Source: an uncultured Aquimarina sp.
GTDB lineage: Bacteria > Bacteroidota > Bacteroidia > Flavobacteriales > Flavobacteriaceae
Direction: 5' to 3'
NCBI GenBank assembly: GCA_947502885.1
Contig: CANNBP010000004.1
Location: forward strand, 186,001 to 250,000
DNA length: 64,000 nucleotides
The translations under genes and the position numbers were made by a program. Shown piece after piece: positions 33,591 to 43,146 of the stretch. The notes below the pieces were generated by a model that saw nothing but the letters and a program-made list of their open reading frames with translations, was not told the DNA's origin and ran no database searches. Positions within the stretch are counted from its first letter, which is position 1, and every line of letters starts with the position of its first letter.

Positions 33591-36452
33591 CTACTTTTTC
33601 ACAAATTTCTTAGCATATACTTCTTTATCACCATTAATGGATATAAAATAAACTCCTTTAGGAAGCTGAGACACATTTATACGATTACTTGTTTTACGAA
33701 ATGTTCCATTTGTAATTTCTACTCCTGTTATATTACTTATACTATATAAAAGTTGATCATTACCAATACTTTGAGGAATTGTAATATTTAATTGATCATT
33801 TACAGGGTTAGGGAACAAAGTAATTTGATTTCGTGAAACTATGTCATTCGATTTTGCTTGAGGAGCAGAGGTTTGGATTCTGATATTGTCTAAAGTAAAT
33901 ACTCCTTGTAAACCTCCTTGAAATACTGAACCCGAGTTATTAAAGCGTATTTTAATACAATTGCCTTCATATTGTCTAAGGTCAATCATATAATTATTAA
34001 ACCACTTGCGACTGTTACTCGATGTCCCTCGCAAATTCAATTCGGTAGTCCACGTCTGTCCTCCATCGGTTGTTACTTGAACTTTAAAACGATTAGGATC
34101 GGGGCCAAATGAAGTAGCTTCAGACAGGTCTTGATCCAAATAAAAGTCAAAGAGCAGTTTTAAGTTATTTTGAGTAACCTGTATAAACGGAGAAGTAATA
34201 TAGCTATTCCCTTCTGTAACTCTACTCTGTAAATAATGTGTTCCTTGAACTGGAGTACTAGGACCATAAGAGTTTATAGATCTGGTTACTACTTTCCATT
34301 CTCCGAAACTAGCCTCGTGCCAAGGAAAAGGGTTACCATCGACATAATGAATTGTCCAATTTTGTAATCTGTTCTCAAAATTTAAAGTATAAGGAAAGTT
34401 CTTGATATTGGTTGGGTTATCAGAACATATATTAATTTTGAATTTAGGCGAAATCCCTACTGAAATAGCTGATGAAGAAGAATTTGAGGCCACAACCATT
34501 ACTTTATTCTCATCTCCGGTTTGTTTGGGAACTGTAAATGTAAAGGATCCTGTGTTTGCAATATTCGTTGCTATGGTAATAGGATATGATCCCCCACCAT
34601 CAGTAGAAAGTTTAATATCTACTCTTGGATAATCTTCTGATTGTTGCCAGGTAATTTCCTTAGTAGTCCCCACTAATAACTCTTCATTTAAAGTTGGAGA
34701 GGTCACATTAAAGAAAGAGTTATACACTCCTACAGCATCCCAGGCATTTTTCACCTGTGTTACTTCTTGAGAATTTGCATTATATAAATCTGTAGCCGCT
34801 TGTATAGTAAGTGTTCTGGCTGTTTTATAATCGGTGTTGGGGGTCATATATCGAGTCAATGCCCTAAAAATTACATCTGTCGCTTTGTCAATACCAATAC
34901 CAGTTACATTATAGGCAATCCCCTGATCATTTGTTCCCGATTTTCCTTCTGATAATAAATAAAACCAATGAGAAACAATAGTAGAATTTCTATGCGCATT
35001 ATTTCCTGTAGCCTGCCAAAACTCTCCTTTATACGTATTTGGGTGATTACCTTGTAAGTTTCCAACTTTAGGATCTTCGAGGTTTCGAGTACCAATAATT
35101 CCTGCATTGGCCCATGCAGGAACAATTATGGACTCTCCATTAACCCAGTTTTGTCTATTCGGAAAAAAATGGTGTTCTACTACGGCTCCAAAAACATCCG
35201 AAATTCCTTCGTTTAGAGCAGAAGACTCTGTTCCGTGAGCATAGTTAAGGTCTGCACTATGATCAATTACTGCGTGAGTATATTCATGAGCAACAATATC
35301 CAATGCTCCCATAGGACGCGGATCATTTGGAAAGAAATTCATTATCCCTAGGTTGATTCTTCCACTGTAAGAAGCATCAAATGATTCTAACATTGTAATG
35401 TTTATAGCACTTGGAGACATTCTATTATTTCCATAACTCTGCCAATTATGTTCATCAAGGAAATAATCATATGTCTTTCCTGATCCCCAGTGTGCATCAA
35501 GAGCACCTCTTTTTGTATCACTATCAGCAGCATTTAAAAACCAAGAAGATGTATCACTAATAAAATCTGTACCATCAGACTTTTGAGTCCTGATCTTTCT
35601 TGTTTCATCATTCAAGATATATTTTCCGTTTGCATTTTTTGAAGATTCTATAGACTGTAAACCGCTATACCATGTTTTTCCTTGACCAGTAGCAAACCGA
35701 AAATCATCTTCTCTTAAAACAATAGTTTCTGCCATTTTTTTATCTGAAACCGTATTTTGTTTAGAGTAAGTACAATCTTCAGAAATATAGTTATGTATCT
35801 TAGAGTTTTCAAGAACTACCTTTCCTGTATGAGCATCTACATAAACATCTGAATGATAATTTGGCGAAACAGCCTCAATATTAAATTTATATGTTAATTT
35901 CGTTATTTTATCCTCTTCAGACAAAGTCTTTACAATAATCAATTCTCCTTTTGGTCTAGAAGATTTTGTATTAAATGATTCCCAAACATATTGGGTTGCA
36001 TTGACATGACCTAAAGCATTGTTTAATGCCTTTTCTTCTGATATCCCAGGGATGACATTAAGATCCTGTATTGCCTGATATTCTCCATTAATTGCATAAA
36101 GTTTTCCTTTTTTATAGTGTATGTTGTAGATGGCAAAATCTACTTTAACCCCTTTATAATACTGTTGGTATTTATAATGATCATACCCCAGGTCATCTGT
36201 AGTATTCTTAATAACCCTAAACTCATCCTCTGCAGTAAGGCTAAGATATTGCTTTAATATGACCATAGGATTGTTAGAAGTACTTGCCGCTTTAGCTCTA
36301 TTCTTAAAATGATCCTCTTCTTTATTCTTTTCAAAAGTTATTAAAGATGGGCTTCCGTTTTCGTGAGCACTTTTAATCGACTGTGCGTTTACTGTATTAA
36401 AAAACACACTAAGAAAGCATGCTGACAGCAAAATGTTTAATTTTCTTTTCAT
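33591..36452 (-). CDS. M4 (thermolysin-like) metalloprotease with T9SS sorting domain
   Basis: A secreted zinc endopeptidase of 953 residues. A signal peptide (LLSACFLSVFFNTVNAQ) is followed by an FTP/PepSY propeptide region (YKQYYKGVKVDFAIY, YVDAHTGKVVLENSKI). The catalytic domain has HEYTH at 389-393 and the third ligand Glu415 in NEGISDVFGAVVEH, plus SHWFYLLSEG. Ig-like and MAM/jelly-roll-like segments follow (GSFTFTVPKQ; LLFDFYLDQD), and the end, LFPNPVNDQLNITI to VYAKKFVKK, is a type A T9SS sorting domain. It degrades extracellular protein, feeding peptide uptake. A -7-like box lies 56 bases upstream. Confidence 0.93.
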   Translation of the reverse strand: MKRKLNILLSACFLSVFFNTVNAQSIKSAHENGSPSLITFEKNKEEDHFKNRAKAASTSNNPMVILKQYLSLTAEDEFRVIKNTTDDLGYDHYKYQQYYKGVKVDFAIYNIHYKKGKLYAINGEYQAIQDLNVIPGISEEKALNNALGHVNATQYVWESFNTKSSRPKGELIIVKTLSEEDKITKLTYKFNIEAVSPNYHSDVYVDAHTGKVVLENSKIHNYISEDCTYSKQNTVSDKKMAETIVLREDDFRFATGQGKTWYSGLQSIESSKNANGKYILNDETRKIRTQKSDGTDFISDTSSWFLNAADSDTKRGALDAHWGSGKTYDYFLDEHNWQSYGNNRMSPSAINITMLESFDASYSGRINLGIMNFFPNDPRPMGALDIVAHEYTHAVIDHSADLNYAHGTESSALNEGISDVFGAVVEHHFFPNRQNWVNGESIIVPAWANAGIIGTRNLEDPKVGNLQGNHPNTYKGEFWQATGNNAHRNSTIVSHWFYLLSEGKSGTNDQGIAYNVTGIGIDKATDVIFRALTRYMTPNTDYKTARTLTIQAATDLYNANSQEVTQVKNAWDAVGVYNSFFNVTSPTLNEELLVGTTKEITWQQSEDYPRVDIKLSTDGGGSYPITIATNIANTGSFTFTVPKQTGDENKVMVVASNSSSSAISVGISPKFKINICSDNPTNIKNFPYTLNFENRLQNWTIHYVDGNPFPWHEASFGEWKVVTRSINSYGPSTPVQGTHYLQSRVTEGNSYITSPFIQVTQNNLKLLFDFYLDQDLSEATSFGPDPNRFKVQVTTDGGQTWTTELNLRGTSSNSRKWFNNYMIDLRQYEGNCIKIRFNNSGSVFQGGLQGVFTLDNIRIQTSAPQAKSNDIVSRNQITLFPNPVNDQLNITIPQSIGNDQLLYSISNITGVEITNGTFRKTSNRINVSQLPKGVYFISINGDKEVYAKKFVKK

Positions 36453-36753
36453 AGTAATACAATCTTTTTTTAAGTTGAAATTTCCCGCATTTTTTTTAAG
36501 CGGAAAGCAAAAATATTGTAAGAGTTTTAGAAAAATAGTAGTAATTGTATAAACAGTAGTTGTGGTTGTACGAATGGTAATGATGATTAAATAAACGGCT
36601 TCTTACAACATATAAAAAAGCACTTTATAAAACCGAATCCTATCTTATATTCAAAAGCTCGAAAGCTTTTTCATTTCAAATGTATATCTAAGATTAAACG
36701 TTTAGAAAAAACAAATTCTAAACAACTAACAGCAATCTTTATTTTTGAATAAA
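36453..36753. other. intergenic region between M4 protease and membrane protein
   Basis: No gene is supported. On the minus strand TATTTTTG at 36508-36515 fits the -7 consensus for the protease gene, but no -33 TTG is at the right distance. A hairpin, TTTCCCGC against GCGGAAA, lies at 36481-36507 in the presumed leader. Confidence 0.4.
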
Positions 36754-37875
36754 TTAAGTTGGTGAAGATTCATCTAAACCAAACTCTTCGAGTAGGGTTT
36801 GATCAATATTAATATTTTCTGGAATCACTCTAAGTCTATATTTTCCATGCCCCATAAAAGTAAATAGGTCTTTTCTATCTAATTTTGATTCTGCCTCTAG
36901 TTGAAGAATTGTGTTTATATTGTCTATGATTCGAGTTAGGTAGGTTTGGCTTTTTATTTCACCACCAGAGTTTACCTGTACATATTGTTTGTTACCTATT
37001 TCGCATTTACGCCTTATAGCAAATTTCAAAAGGTTTTTATACTGTGTAGTCTTCGATCCAAAATCAATTGTTTGGTCATAAATAGATTTTGATGGAATCG
37101 TAATTTTTACCAAGGACCAATCCATAAATTTAATAGTCATTTCACTTGGCTTAGGAGTCAATGCTAGTTGTATAACCCAACTGGTTGCCAGAACTAAAAA
37201 TATAGAGATAAATGTAGTTTTAGCAACAATTTTTAGCAAATGCCCGTACAATTCGTTGCTCATTGCTATAAACACATCTGGCATTTGCGAAGCTAACATT
37301 ACCAAAAAGATAACAACAGAAATAATTGCTACTGGTTTTAACCCTCTATTCATAAAAGTTCTATAAAAAGAGGCAATAAGTAACCAGGTTAACAAACAAG
37401 AAAATAATAAATCTGGCACACCGCTTATTCGTATTCCATTTAGTACTGGAGTGTCCTTATACAACTGTAGCAACACAAAAGTAATTATCGAAATGAAAAT
37501 CGCAATACTTATTAAAATAAGGGTATTCCTTTTATTTTTATATAAAAACTTAGGAGCAAAATCAAAGTAGAACAATGCCAGTAATATTGCTAATGTATTA
37601 AGTACCGAAAAAAAGCTATACCCAATATCATATATCAAGGTATTGGTAAAATTAAAAAGATTGCCTACGTATATCCACGTTCCTGAAAACACCCACACAA
37701 AAAGAGCTAAACTCAAATATAACAACCCTTTATCCTTTCTTTTTTGAGAATCATCTTCTTCTAAGAACTGTATAAAACGTGTTTTTATGTTATACCAAAT
37801 TGCCAATAACAATATACCACCAATTAAAGAGATAGCTATATGTGCCAAGCTATAGAACTTCGTGATGTCTGACAT
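36754..37875 (-). CDS. seven-helix membrane protein with soluble C-terminal domain, function unknown
   Basis: I do not recognise the family. Residues 1 to about 235 contain seven hydrophobic segments (for example IAISLIGGILLLAIWY, NTLILISIAIFISIITFV, PVAIISVVIFLVMLAS), the layout of 7TM sensor input modules. A charged linker with KKxxx near residue 45 follows the first helix. Residues 236-373 form a soluble cytoplasmic tail (MDWSLVKITIPSKSIYDQ, KLDRKDLFTFMGHGKYRLRV) with no HATPase, HTH or cyclase motif that I can see. It is on the minus strand and not tightly linked to the neighbouring genes. Confidence 0.6.
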   Translation of the reverse strand: MSDITKFYSLAHIAISLIGGILLLAIWYNIKTRFIQFLEEDDSQKRKDKGLLYLSLALFVWVFSGTWIYVGNLFNFTNTLIYDIGYSFFSVLNTLAILLALFYFDFAPKFLYKNKRNTLILISIAIFISIITFVLLQLYKDTPVLNGIRISGVPDLLFSCLLTWLLIASFYRTFMNRGLKPVAIISVVIFLVMLASQMPDVFIAMSNELYGHLLKIVAKTTFISIFLVLATSWVIQLALTPKPSEMTIKFMDWSLVKITIPSKSIYDQTIDFGSKTTQYKNLLKFAIRRKCEIGNKQYVQVNSGGEIKSQTYLTRIIDNINTILQLEAESKLDRKDLFTFMGHGKYRLRVIPENINIDQTLLEEFGLDESSPT

Positions 37876-37982
37876 AGGTATGTTTCTAAGAATTTATGAG
37901 CAATTTACATATATCTTTAAAAACAGAGATAAATACGTAGGAAATCTTTAATAAAACACATTGATAGTTTACGATATACGCA

Positions 37983-38297
37983 TTACATATAATCTTCTCG
38001 TGTAGGGCTAAAAGTGTCGAAAATTTTACAATCAGTTAATGCTACCCCGCCATGTACTACATTAGAGGGAATCACGACTACAAAACCTTCTTCATAAACT
38101 TTTGTTTTTCCGTCGATTGTTAACTCTAGTTTACCTTCTAAAACCTGTGTAGTTTGTTCGTGAATATGAGAGTGAAAAGGTAGTTCTGCACCTTTTTCTA
38201 CCTCCCAAAAGGCTTGTGTCATATGATCGGTATGAATAAACCTACCTTTAAAGCCTTTCATTATTTCTTTTTGTTCAATTTTTGAAATATCTATCAT
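37983..38297 (-). CDS. small cupin-domain protein
   Basis: A 104-residue single-domain cupin. The metal-binding motif is read as PFHSHIHEQTTQVLEGKLEL (two His, then Glu), with the second half as VIPSNVVHGGVAL (His). Proteins of this size and wording bind a metal ion and are often annotated as cupin 2 barrel proteins of unknown substrate. No signal peptide is present. It lies 85 bases downstream of purM on the same strand and has a -7 box of its own. Confidence 0.85.
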   Translation of the reverse strand: MIDISKIEQKEIMKGFKGRFIHTDHMTQAFWEVEKGAELPFHSHIHEQTTQVLEGKLELTIDGKTKVYEEGFVVVIPSNVVHGGVALTDCKIFDTFSPTREDYM

Positions 38298-38317
38298 AAC
38301 AAATCAGTTTATACCAT

Positions 38318-38325
38318 CAAAGTTA
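38318..38325 (-). promoter_or_regulatory. candidate -7 box for the cupin gene
   Basis: The minus strand reads TAACTTTG, matching TAnnTTTG, 21 bases upstream of the cupin ATG. A -33 TTG at normal spacing is not seen. Confidence 0.35.
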
Positions 38326-38381
38326 CAATACTCATAAACCATACCTGGTCATATTAACTTTTTAAAGATAAAATTTAAGAT

Positions 38382-39563
38382 TTACTCATATTCATAAGTC
38401 CCAAACTCACTAGTAATAGTCAGTTTTTTCTCTTCAGAAGCTTCTACTCTACCAACAATTTGAGCATCGATATCAAAGCTTTTAGAAATATTGATTATTT
38501 CCTCTGCTATTTCCGGAGAAACATATAATTCCATTCTATGTCCCATATTAAATACTTGATACATTTCTTTCCAATCGGTACCAGAATTTTCCTGAATTAA
38601 TTTGAATAAAGGCGGAACATCAAATAAGTTATCTTTAACAATATGTAAATTATCTATAAAGTGTAGTATTTTGGTTTGAGCGCCTCCACTACAATGTACC
38701 ATACCATGAATGGTTTGGTTATCAAATTTCGATAAGATTTTTTTGATTACTGGAGCATAAGTTCTTGTTGGTGACAACACTAGTTTTCCGGCATCAATTG
38801 GTGAATCCTTTACAGTATCTGTTAGCTTTGTTTTTCCAGAATACACTAGATCAGAAGGAACCGATGGATCAAAACTCTCTGGATATTTTTCTGCAAGAAC
38901 TTTACTAAATACATCATGACGAGCAGAGGTTAATCCATTACTACCCATACCACCGTTATACTCTTTTTCATAGCTAGCTTGTCCAAATGAAGCTAACCCT
39001 ACAATTACATCTCCAGCTTTTATATTAGCATTATCAATAACATCTTTGCGTTTCATACGAGCAGTTACCGTAGAGTCTACAATAATTGTTCTCACCAAAT
39101 CTCCTACATCTGCTGTTTCTCCTCCTGTTGAATGAATTTCTACTCCAAAATCTTTAAGCTCTTGAAGCAGTTCTTCTGTACCATTTATTATTGCAGAAAT
39201 TACTTCACCCGGAATAAGGTTTTTGTTTCTTCCTATAGTTGAAGATAACATGATATTATCAGTAGCCCCTACACATAACAAATCATCTATATTCATGATT
39301 AGTGCATCTTGAGCAATTCCTTTCCAAACAGAAAGATCACCTGTTTCTTTCCAATACATATAAGCCAACGAGGATTTAGTACCTGCTCCATCTGCATGCA
39401 TAATCAAACAATGCTCTTCATCACCAGTAAGATAATCGGGTACAATTTTGCAAAATGCTTTTGGAAAAAGTCCTTTATCTATATTCTTAATAGCACTGTG
39501 TACATCTTCTTTTGATGCAGAAACACCACGTTGTGCATAACGTTTACTAACTTCTTGGCTCAT
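38382..39563 (-). CDS. purM: phosphoribosylformylglycinamidine cyclo-ligase (AIR synthetase)
   Basis: Step five of purine synthesis: ATP-dependent closure of FGAM to AIR in the cytoplasm. The 393-residue protein belongs to the longer AIR synthase group of Bacteroidota. Visible family features are RGVSASKEDV near the start, HADGAGTKSSLAYMY (substrate and ATP loop), MNIDDLLCVGA, HSTGGETADVGDLVRT and VHCSGGAQTKILHF, followed by MGHRMELYVSP. It is monocistronic, with a -7 box directly upstream. Confidence 0.93.
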   Translation of the reverse strand: MSQEVSKRYAQRGVSASKEDVHSAIKNIDKGLFPKAFCKIVPDYLTGDEEHCLIMHADGAGTKSSLAYMYWKETGDLSVWKGIAQDALIMNIDDLLCVGATDNIMLSSTIGRNKNLIPGEVISAIINGTEELLQELKDFGVEIHSTGGETADVGDLVRTIIVDSTVTARMKRKDVIDNANIKAGDVIVGLASFGQASYEKEYNGGMGSNGLTSARHDVFSKVLAEKYPESFDPSVPSDLVYSGKTKLTDTVKDSPIDAGKLVLSPTRTYAPVIKKILSKFDNQTIHGMVHCSGGAQTKILHFIDNLHIVKDNLFDVPPLFKLIQENSGTDWKEMYQVFNMGHRMELYVSPEIAEEIINISKSFDIDAQIVGRVEASEEKKLTITSEFGTYEYE

Positions 39564-39582
39564 TATATTGAAAATTAAAGGG

Positions 39583-39590
39583 CAAAGATA
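39583..39590 (-). promoter_or_regulatory. candidate -7 box for purM
   Basis: The minus strand reads TATCTTTG, a match to TAnnTTTG, 20 bases upstream of the purM ATG. The -33 side is weak. Confidence 0.4.
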
Positions 39591-39706
39591 ATTGAATTAA
39601 TACGAATTGCGAATAAAAAAGAACTTAGAAGTCAATCATATTAACCTCAATGCATATGGTATATAAATAACTACATGTTTTTGATACAGTATTACTCATC
39701 TAATAA

Positions 39707-41197
39707 TCACTCCCAATCAGGCATATATCCATTCTCTATTATAGTGGTCCGAGAATTAGTATTAGTTATTGGAACAGTTTGAATATTTTTTACAGATACT
39801 CCATCATTCGAAGTATTTACATAAATAACACTTGCTTCATTTGGAGAAAACCGAGCATCAAGATCATTGGTTCCTGCTGGTTTATTTACAGAAACATCTG
39901 TACTTGTCATATCACCAAGATTATAAACAAAAATGCGTGAATCTAATTGTCTGTATGTTGTAGGATTTTCGTTTCCTGACACATCCCGACTATACAATAA
40001 CTTGTCTCCACCTACTGATAGGTTAATACTTCCGGCAGCACCGTTCTCTCCCGTAAGCACTACATCTTGGACAACTCCTGCATCATTAATCGTAAAAATT
40101 TGTACTGCATATCCATCCAGATTATTTGTCTTAAGAGCAATTATGCCAGTAGCATCGTTTTTATCAACTTCGGTAATTAAATCTCCTGTAGTTTGATAAA
40201 TTAACTCTAAACCACTTCCATCGGCATTTATACTATATAACTTATTTTGATTCGGGAATAGTAACTTTGCTCCATTATTACTCCATGAAAAGTCTACTTC
40301 TTGTAGTAAAAAACCAGAAATCCCTATAGCCGAAGTAACCTGTTTAATTCCTGAACCATCTTGATTCATTGTAAACAAATGAGTTTGTGAACCCACAGAC
40401 TGTAAAAAAGCGATCTTACCCGTAGCTACATTTCTTCTGGGTCTAAAACTATTTTTTGAAGTAGAAGTAAGAGATATTTCGGTTCCTCCCGTTTCATCCG
40501 CAGAATATATAACACTATTACCATCAACTAATCTCGTAAAGACAATTCTATTATTGGGTGGACTTGCTGTTTTAAAAGCAAACGTAGTACTATTTACTGG
40601 AGTATTGATACTATCATTTGTTGCTACTTGCCAAAAATACCTAGTAGCATAAGATAATCCAGAAATAGTATACGTAGTATCTGTAATGTTTTCATAATAT
40701 TTGATTTCATTATCTTTTTCATTCCTAAGACTAATCTTGTAGGTAAGTTCATCTTTATCAGGATCGCTAGCGCTCCAAATTAGCTTAACCTCAACCTCTT
40801 GATTTTCTGCATTATCTACTGGCGAGATTAATGTAGCAGCATTAGGTGGTTTGTTATTTGCTGTTTCAATTTTCATTTCAAAGACAACTTCTAATTCATT
40901 TTCAGCAATAACTGTGATTCCTTCATAAGCAGCAAGCAGACCTTCTTTTTGTGCAGAGAGCGAGTATTTTCCAGAAGGAACTCCTTTTAGTTGATAATTT
41001 CCATCTTTATCTGTAAATACAGTGCTCGTACCAGGGTTTGTTTCTATTTTTACATTTTCTATGGGTTCATTTGTTCCTTCATTAACCACCCTTCCTTTAA
41101 TTACACCTAAGCCATCAAGGTCAATTGTATCTTCTCCACAAGAAATCATGGTTAATACAACCAAAACACTTATAATTTTTACGATATGTTTTTTCAT
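39707..41197 (-). CDS. lipoprotein with carboxypeptidase-regulatory-like, FN3 and TolB-like propeller domains
   Basis: A 496-residue lipoprotein: the signal ends LTMISC with Cys20 as lipidation site. Residues 30-115 are a CarboxypepD_reg-like beta sandwich (VIKGRVVNEGTNEPIENV, GNYQLKGVPSGKYSL). Residues 118-210 are FN3-like (VKLIWSASDPDKDELTYKI). Residues 215-496 have propeller blades of the TolB/PD40 type (IAFLQSVGSQTHLFTMNQDG, LLFPNQNKLYSINADGSG, DARFSPNEASVIYVNTS). It lies 99 bases downstream of csgG on the same strand, so it may be the last gene of the curli operon and act at the outer membrane during fibre export or anchoring. That role is inferred from position only. Confidence 0.75.
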   Translation of the reverse strand: MKKHIVKIISVLVVLTMISCGEDTIDLDGLGVIKGRVVNEGTNEPIENVKIETNPGTSTVFTDKDGNYQLKGVPSGKYSLSAQKEGLLAAYEGITVIAENELEVVFEMKIETANNKPPNAATLISPVDNAENQEVEVKLIWSASDPDKDELTYKISLRNEKDNEIKYYENITDTTYTISGLSYATRYFWQVATNDSINTPVNSTTFAFKTASPPNNRIVFTRLVDGNSVIYSADETGGTEISLTSTSKNSFRPRRNVATGKIAFLQSVGSQTHLFTMNQDGSGIKQVTSAIGISGFLLQEVDFSWSNNGAKLLFPNQNKLYSINADGSGLELIYQTTGDLITEVDKNDATGIIALKTNNLDGYAVQIFTINDAGVVQDVVLTGENGAAGSINLSVGGDKLLYSRDVSGNENPTTYRQLDSRIFVYNLGDMTSTDVSVNKPAGTNDLDARFSPNEASVIYVNTSNDGVSVKNIQTVPITNTNSRTTIIENGYMPDWE

Positions 41198-41296
41198 CGG
41201 TTCTCTTTTATTGTCTTTTTAATCATCAGATTGAGCTTACTTCAAAACATTTTGGTTCATACCAACTTCATAAACAAAGCTCATTTCACTACTTTT

Positions 41297-42673
41297 TTAT
41301 TTTCTTTTAACTGGTGGGCCAAAATACAAGTTTAGACCTATATTAAAATTAAAATATTGATCATCTCTTTTACCTTGCATAACATCATCAAGCTCATCAT
41401 TAAGCATCAAATTATGAGTTGCCCCTATCGAAACACCTATTTTATCTGTGATCAAATATTCTATTCCTCCTCCATACTGAAACTTAAACAGTTTTTTTTC
41501 AAAATCATCATCATTTACTATACCGGTTCCTACAAAAAAGAAAGGGGATAGTTTTTCAAAAGGAAGCATCGTTAATTCTGCATTAAAATCGATTGCATTA
41601 AACCCTTGAGAAAACGATTTTTGATTCATCAATTTAAATTTATTGACGGTTGTATTTATGTTTATATATGGATTAAAATACCATCTTACCCCGACTTTTG
41701 CATCATAACTAAGCTCTGGTTTATTAAGGTCTCCACTAATCAAAGATGCTCCACCTTTTATGATAGCAGCAACTTTTGCCCTTCTCTCTTTAAAATACCT
41801 ATTGTATAACCCTGTATTTTGAGCTTCATTTTTTTCTAAGTTATATGAATCAACAATAGCCTTAACTGCTTGTTCATCACCTTTTGCTGCCCATAACTTA
41901 TCTTCTATACCTTCTATTATAAGTGAAGATACTGCCTTTTCTATGGCTTCTGAGACTGCCATTTGTGCAGGTTCATTTTTGGTAAAGCCCGTTTCTGCTT
42001 CAAGTAATCTTTTAAACTTTACATATCTAAAAAAACTTGCATCTAATGCTTGAGATAAAATTGTTTTAGACACGTATACTGTTTTTAGAATTTTACCACT
42101 AGAAGTGGATACAGCTCTTAAATAAACAGTAATTCTATCCTGCCTATATTGCGTCGAACCCCCTACTCCAAAATATCGAGCTCCTAACCCTCCTGTAATG
42201 ATATTTGAATCATAAGAGACTATACCTCCTTCTAAAATAATACCCGCATATAAAAGAGGTGGTAATTGAGGTTCGTTTGGGTTTTTATTTTTTCTATATT
42301 CTTTTCTTGTAGAACGTATAATATTACGTTCATTAAGCAGGTTACTAAGATTTTCTCTTTCTATTGGCACAAACCACTTAGAGTCTTCTAATGCTTTAAT
42401 CAATATTGTTGTTGCTCCTTGAGTAACCGCTGTACTAAACGTATTTCCAGATTCTGTAGGTTTGTACTGCCCTGTTTGGTCTCTAAATTTATACACTCCT
42501 ACAACTACCGGCTCTACCGGTGGTAAAAAATCTTCTAATTTCTTTGTTTCTTTTGAAACTTCACCTATTCTAGCATTCTCGATCGTTATGGGTTGATTAA
42601 AGTATGCTCCGCAACCTGTTAACAAAAGGGTACAGTATACAAGTATGATTACGTTATAAAATCTATTATGCAT
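41297..42673 (-). CDS. csgG: CsgG curli secretion channel lipoprotein with extra C-terminal beta-barrel
   Basis: The outer membrane pore that exports curlin subunits. The lipobox LLLTGCGAYF gives Cys21. Residues 30-290 follow CsgG: VVVGVYKFRDQTGQYKPTE, FSTAVTQGATTILIKALEDS, WFVPIERENLSNLLNERNII, PPLLYAGIILEGGIVSYDSN and YRQDRITVYLRAVSTSSGKIL. The typical length is about 280 residues; here 458, because about 160 residues follow with alternating strands (VGVRWYFNPYININTTVN, FFVGTGIVNDDD, FNFNIGLNLYFGPP) that resemble an OmpA-like small barrel. It is 8 bases after csgF and belongs to the csg operon. Confidence 0.92.
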   Translation of the reverse strand: MHNRFYNVIILVYCTLLLTGCGAYFNQPITIENARIGEVSKETKKLEDFLPPVEPVVVGVYKFRDQTGQYKPTESGNTFSTAVTQGATTILIKALEDSKWFVPIERENLSNLLNERNIIRSTRKEYRKNKNPNEPQLPPLLYAGIILEGGIVSYDSNIITGGLGARYFGVGGSTQYRQDRITVYLRAVSTSSGKILKTVYVSKTILSQALDASFFRYVKFKRLLEAETGFTKNEPAQMAVSEAIEKAVSSLIIEGIEDKLWAAKGDEQAVKAIVDSYNLEKNEAQNTGLYNRYFKERRAKVAAIIKGGASLISGDLNKPELSYDAKVGVRWYFNPYININTTVNKFKLMNQKSFSQGFNAIDFNAELTMLPFEKLSPFFFVGTGIVNDDDFEKKLFKFQYGGGIEYLITDKIGVSIGATHNLMLNDELDDVMQGKRDDQYFNFNIGLNLYFGPPVKRK

Positions 42674-42681
42674 TCAAAAAA

Positions 42682-43086
42682 TTAATTAGGTATTATTACT
42701 TGAGATTGATCTCCGGTATTGGTATCTAAAATATTAATTACCAAACCTTCTGCTGAAGGAAAAATTTCTACGAACAGTGTTCCAAAGTTAAATGTGCCTT
42801 CGGTTAAACCTCCTTCACCAAATTGCTCTGTAAACAAAGTTCGAGAGATTCTATTGAGCAACTGATTATTAAGATTTTCTGTAAACCTTTCTACATCTGA
42901 TCGCTGATCTCTTGAAGCATCTTTGCCATCTGTTAATGTATTTTGAGCTTCTGCAGAACTAAGAAGCCATTGATAATTAAATGTATCTCCTCCAAACGCT
43001 GGGTTTTTAGGCTTATACACTAAGTCTTGCCCAAAAGAAAGACATGGCAAGGTTATTAAAAATAGGGTAATTACAATTAATTTCAT
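42682..43086 (-). CDS. csgF: CsgF curli assembly factor
   Basis: A 134-residue exported protein with signal peptide VITLFLITLPCLSFGQ. The first mature residues, DLVYKPKNPAFGGDTFNYQW, match the CsgF segment that inserts in the CsgG channel constriction, including the NPxFGG motif. The C-terminal part (FGTLFVEIFPSAEGLVINILDTNTG) is the beta-rich end. CsgF couples secretion of curlin to nucleation at the cell surface. It sits between csgE and csgG, 8 bases before csgG, as in other csg operons. Confidence 0.93.
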   Translation of the reverse strand: MKLIVITLFLITLPCLSFGQDLVYKPKNPAFGGDTFNYQWLLSSAEAQNTLTDGKDASRDQRSDVERFTENLNNQLLNRISRTLFTEQFGEGGLTEGTFNFGTLFVEIFPSAEGLVINILDTNTGDQSQVIIPN

Positions 43087-43146
43087 TTATCTTTTTTTGA
43101 CATTATGATTACGTCAATAATCATAAAAGAGCTACTATACATTTTT

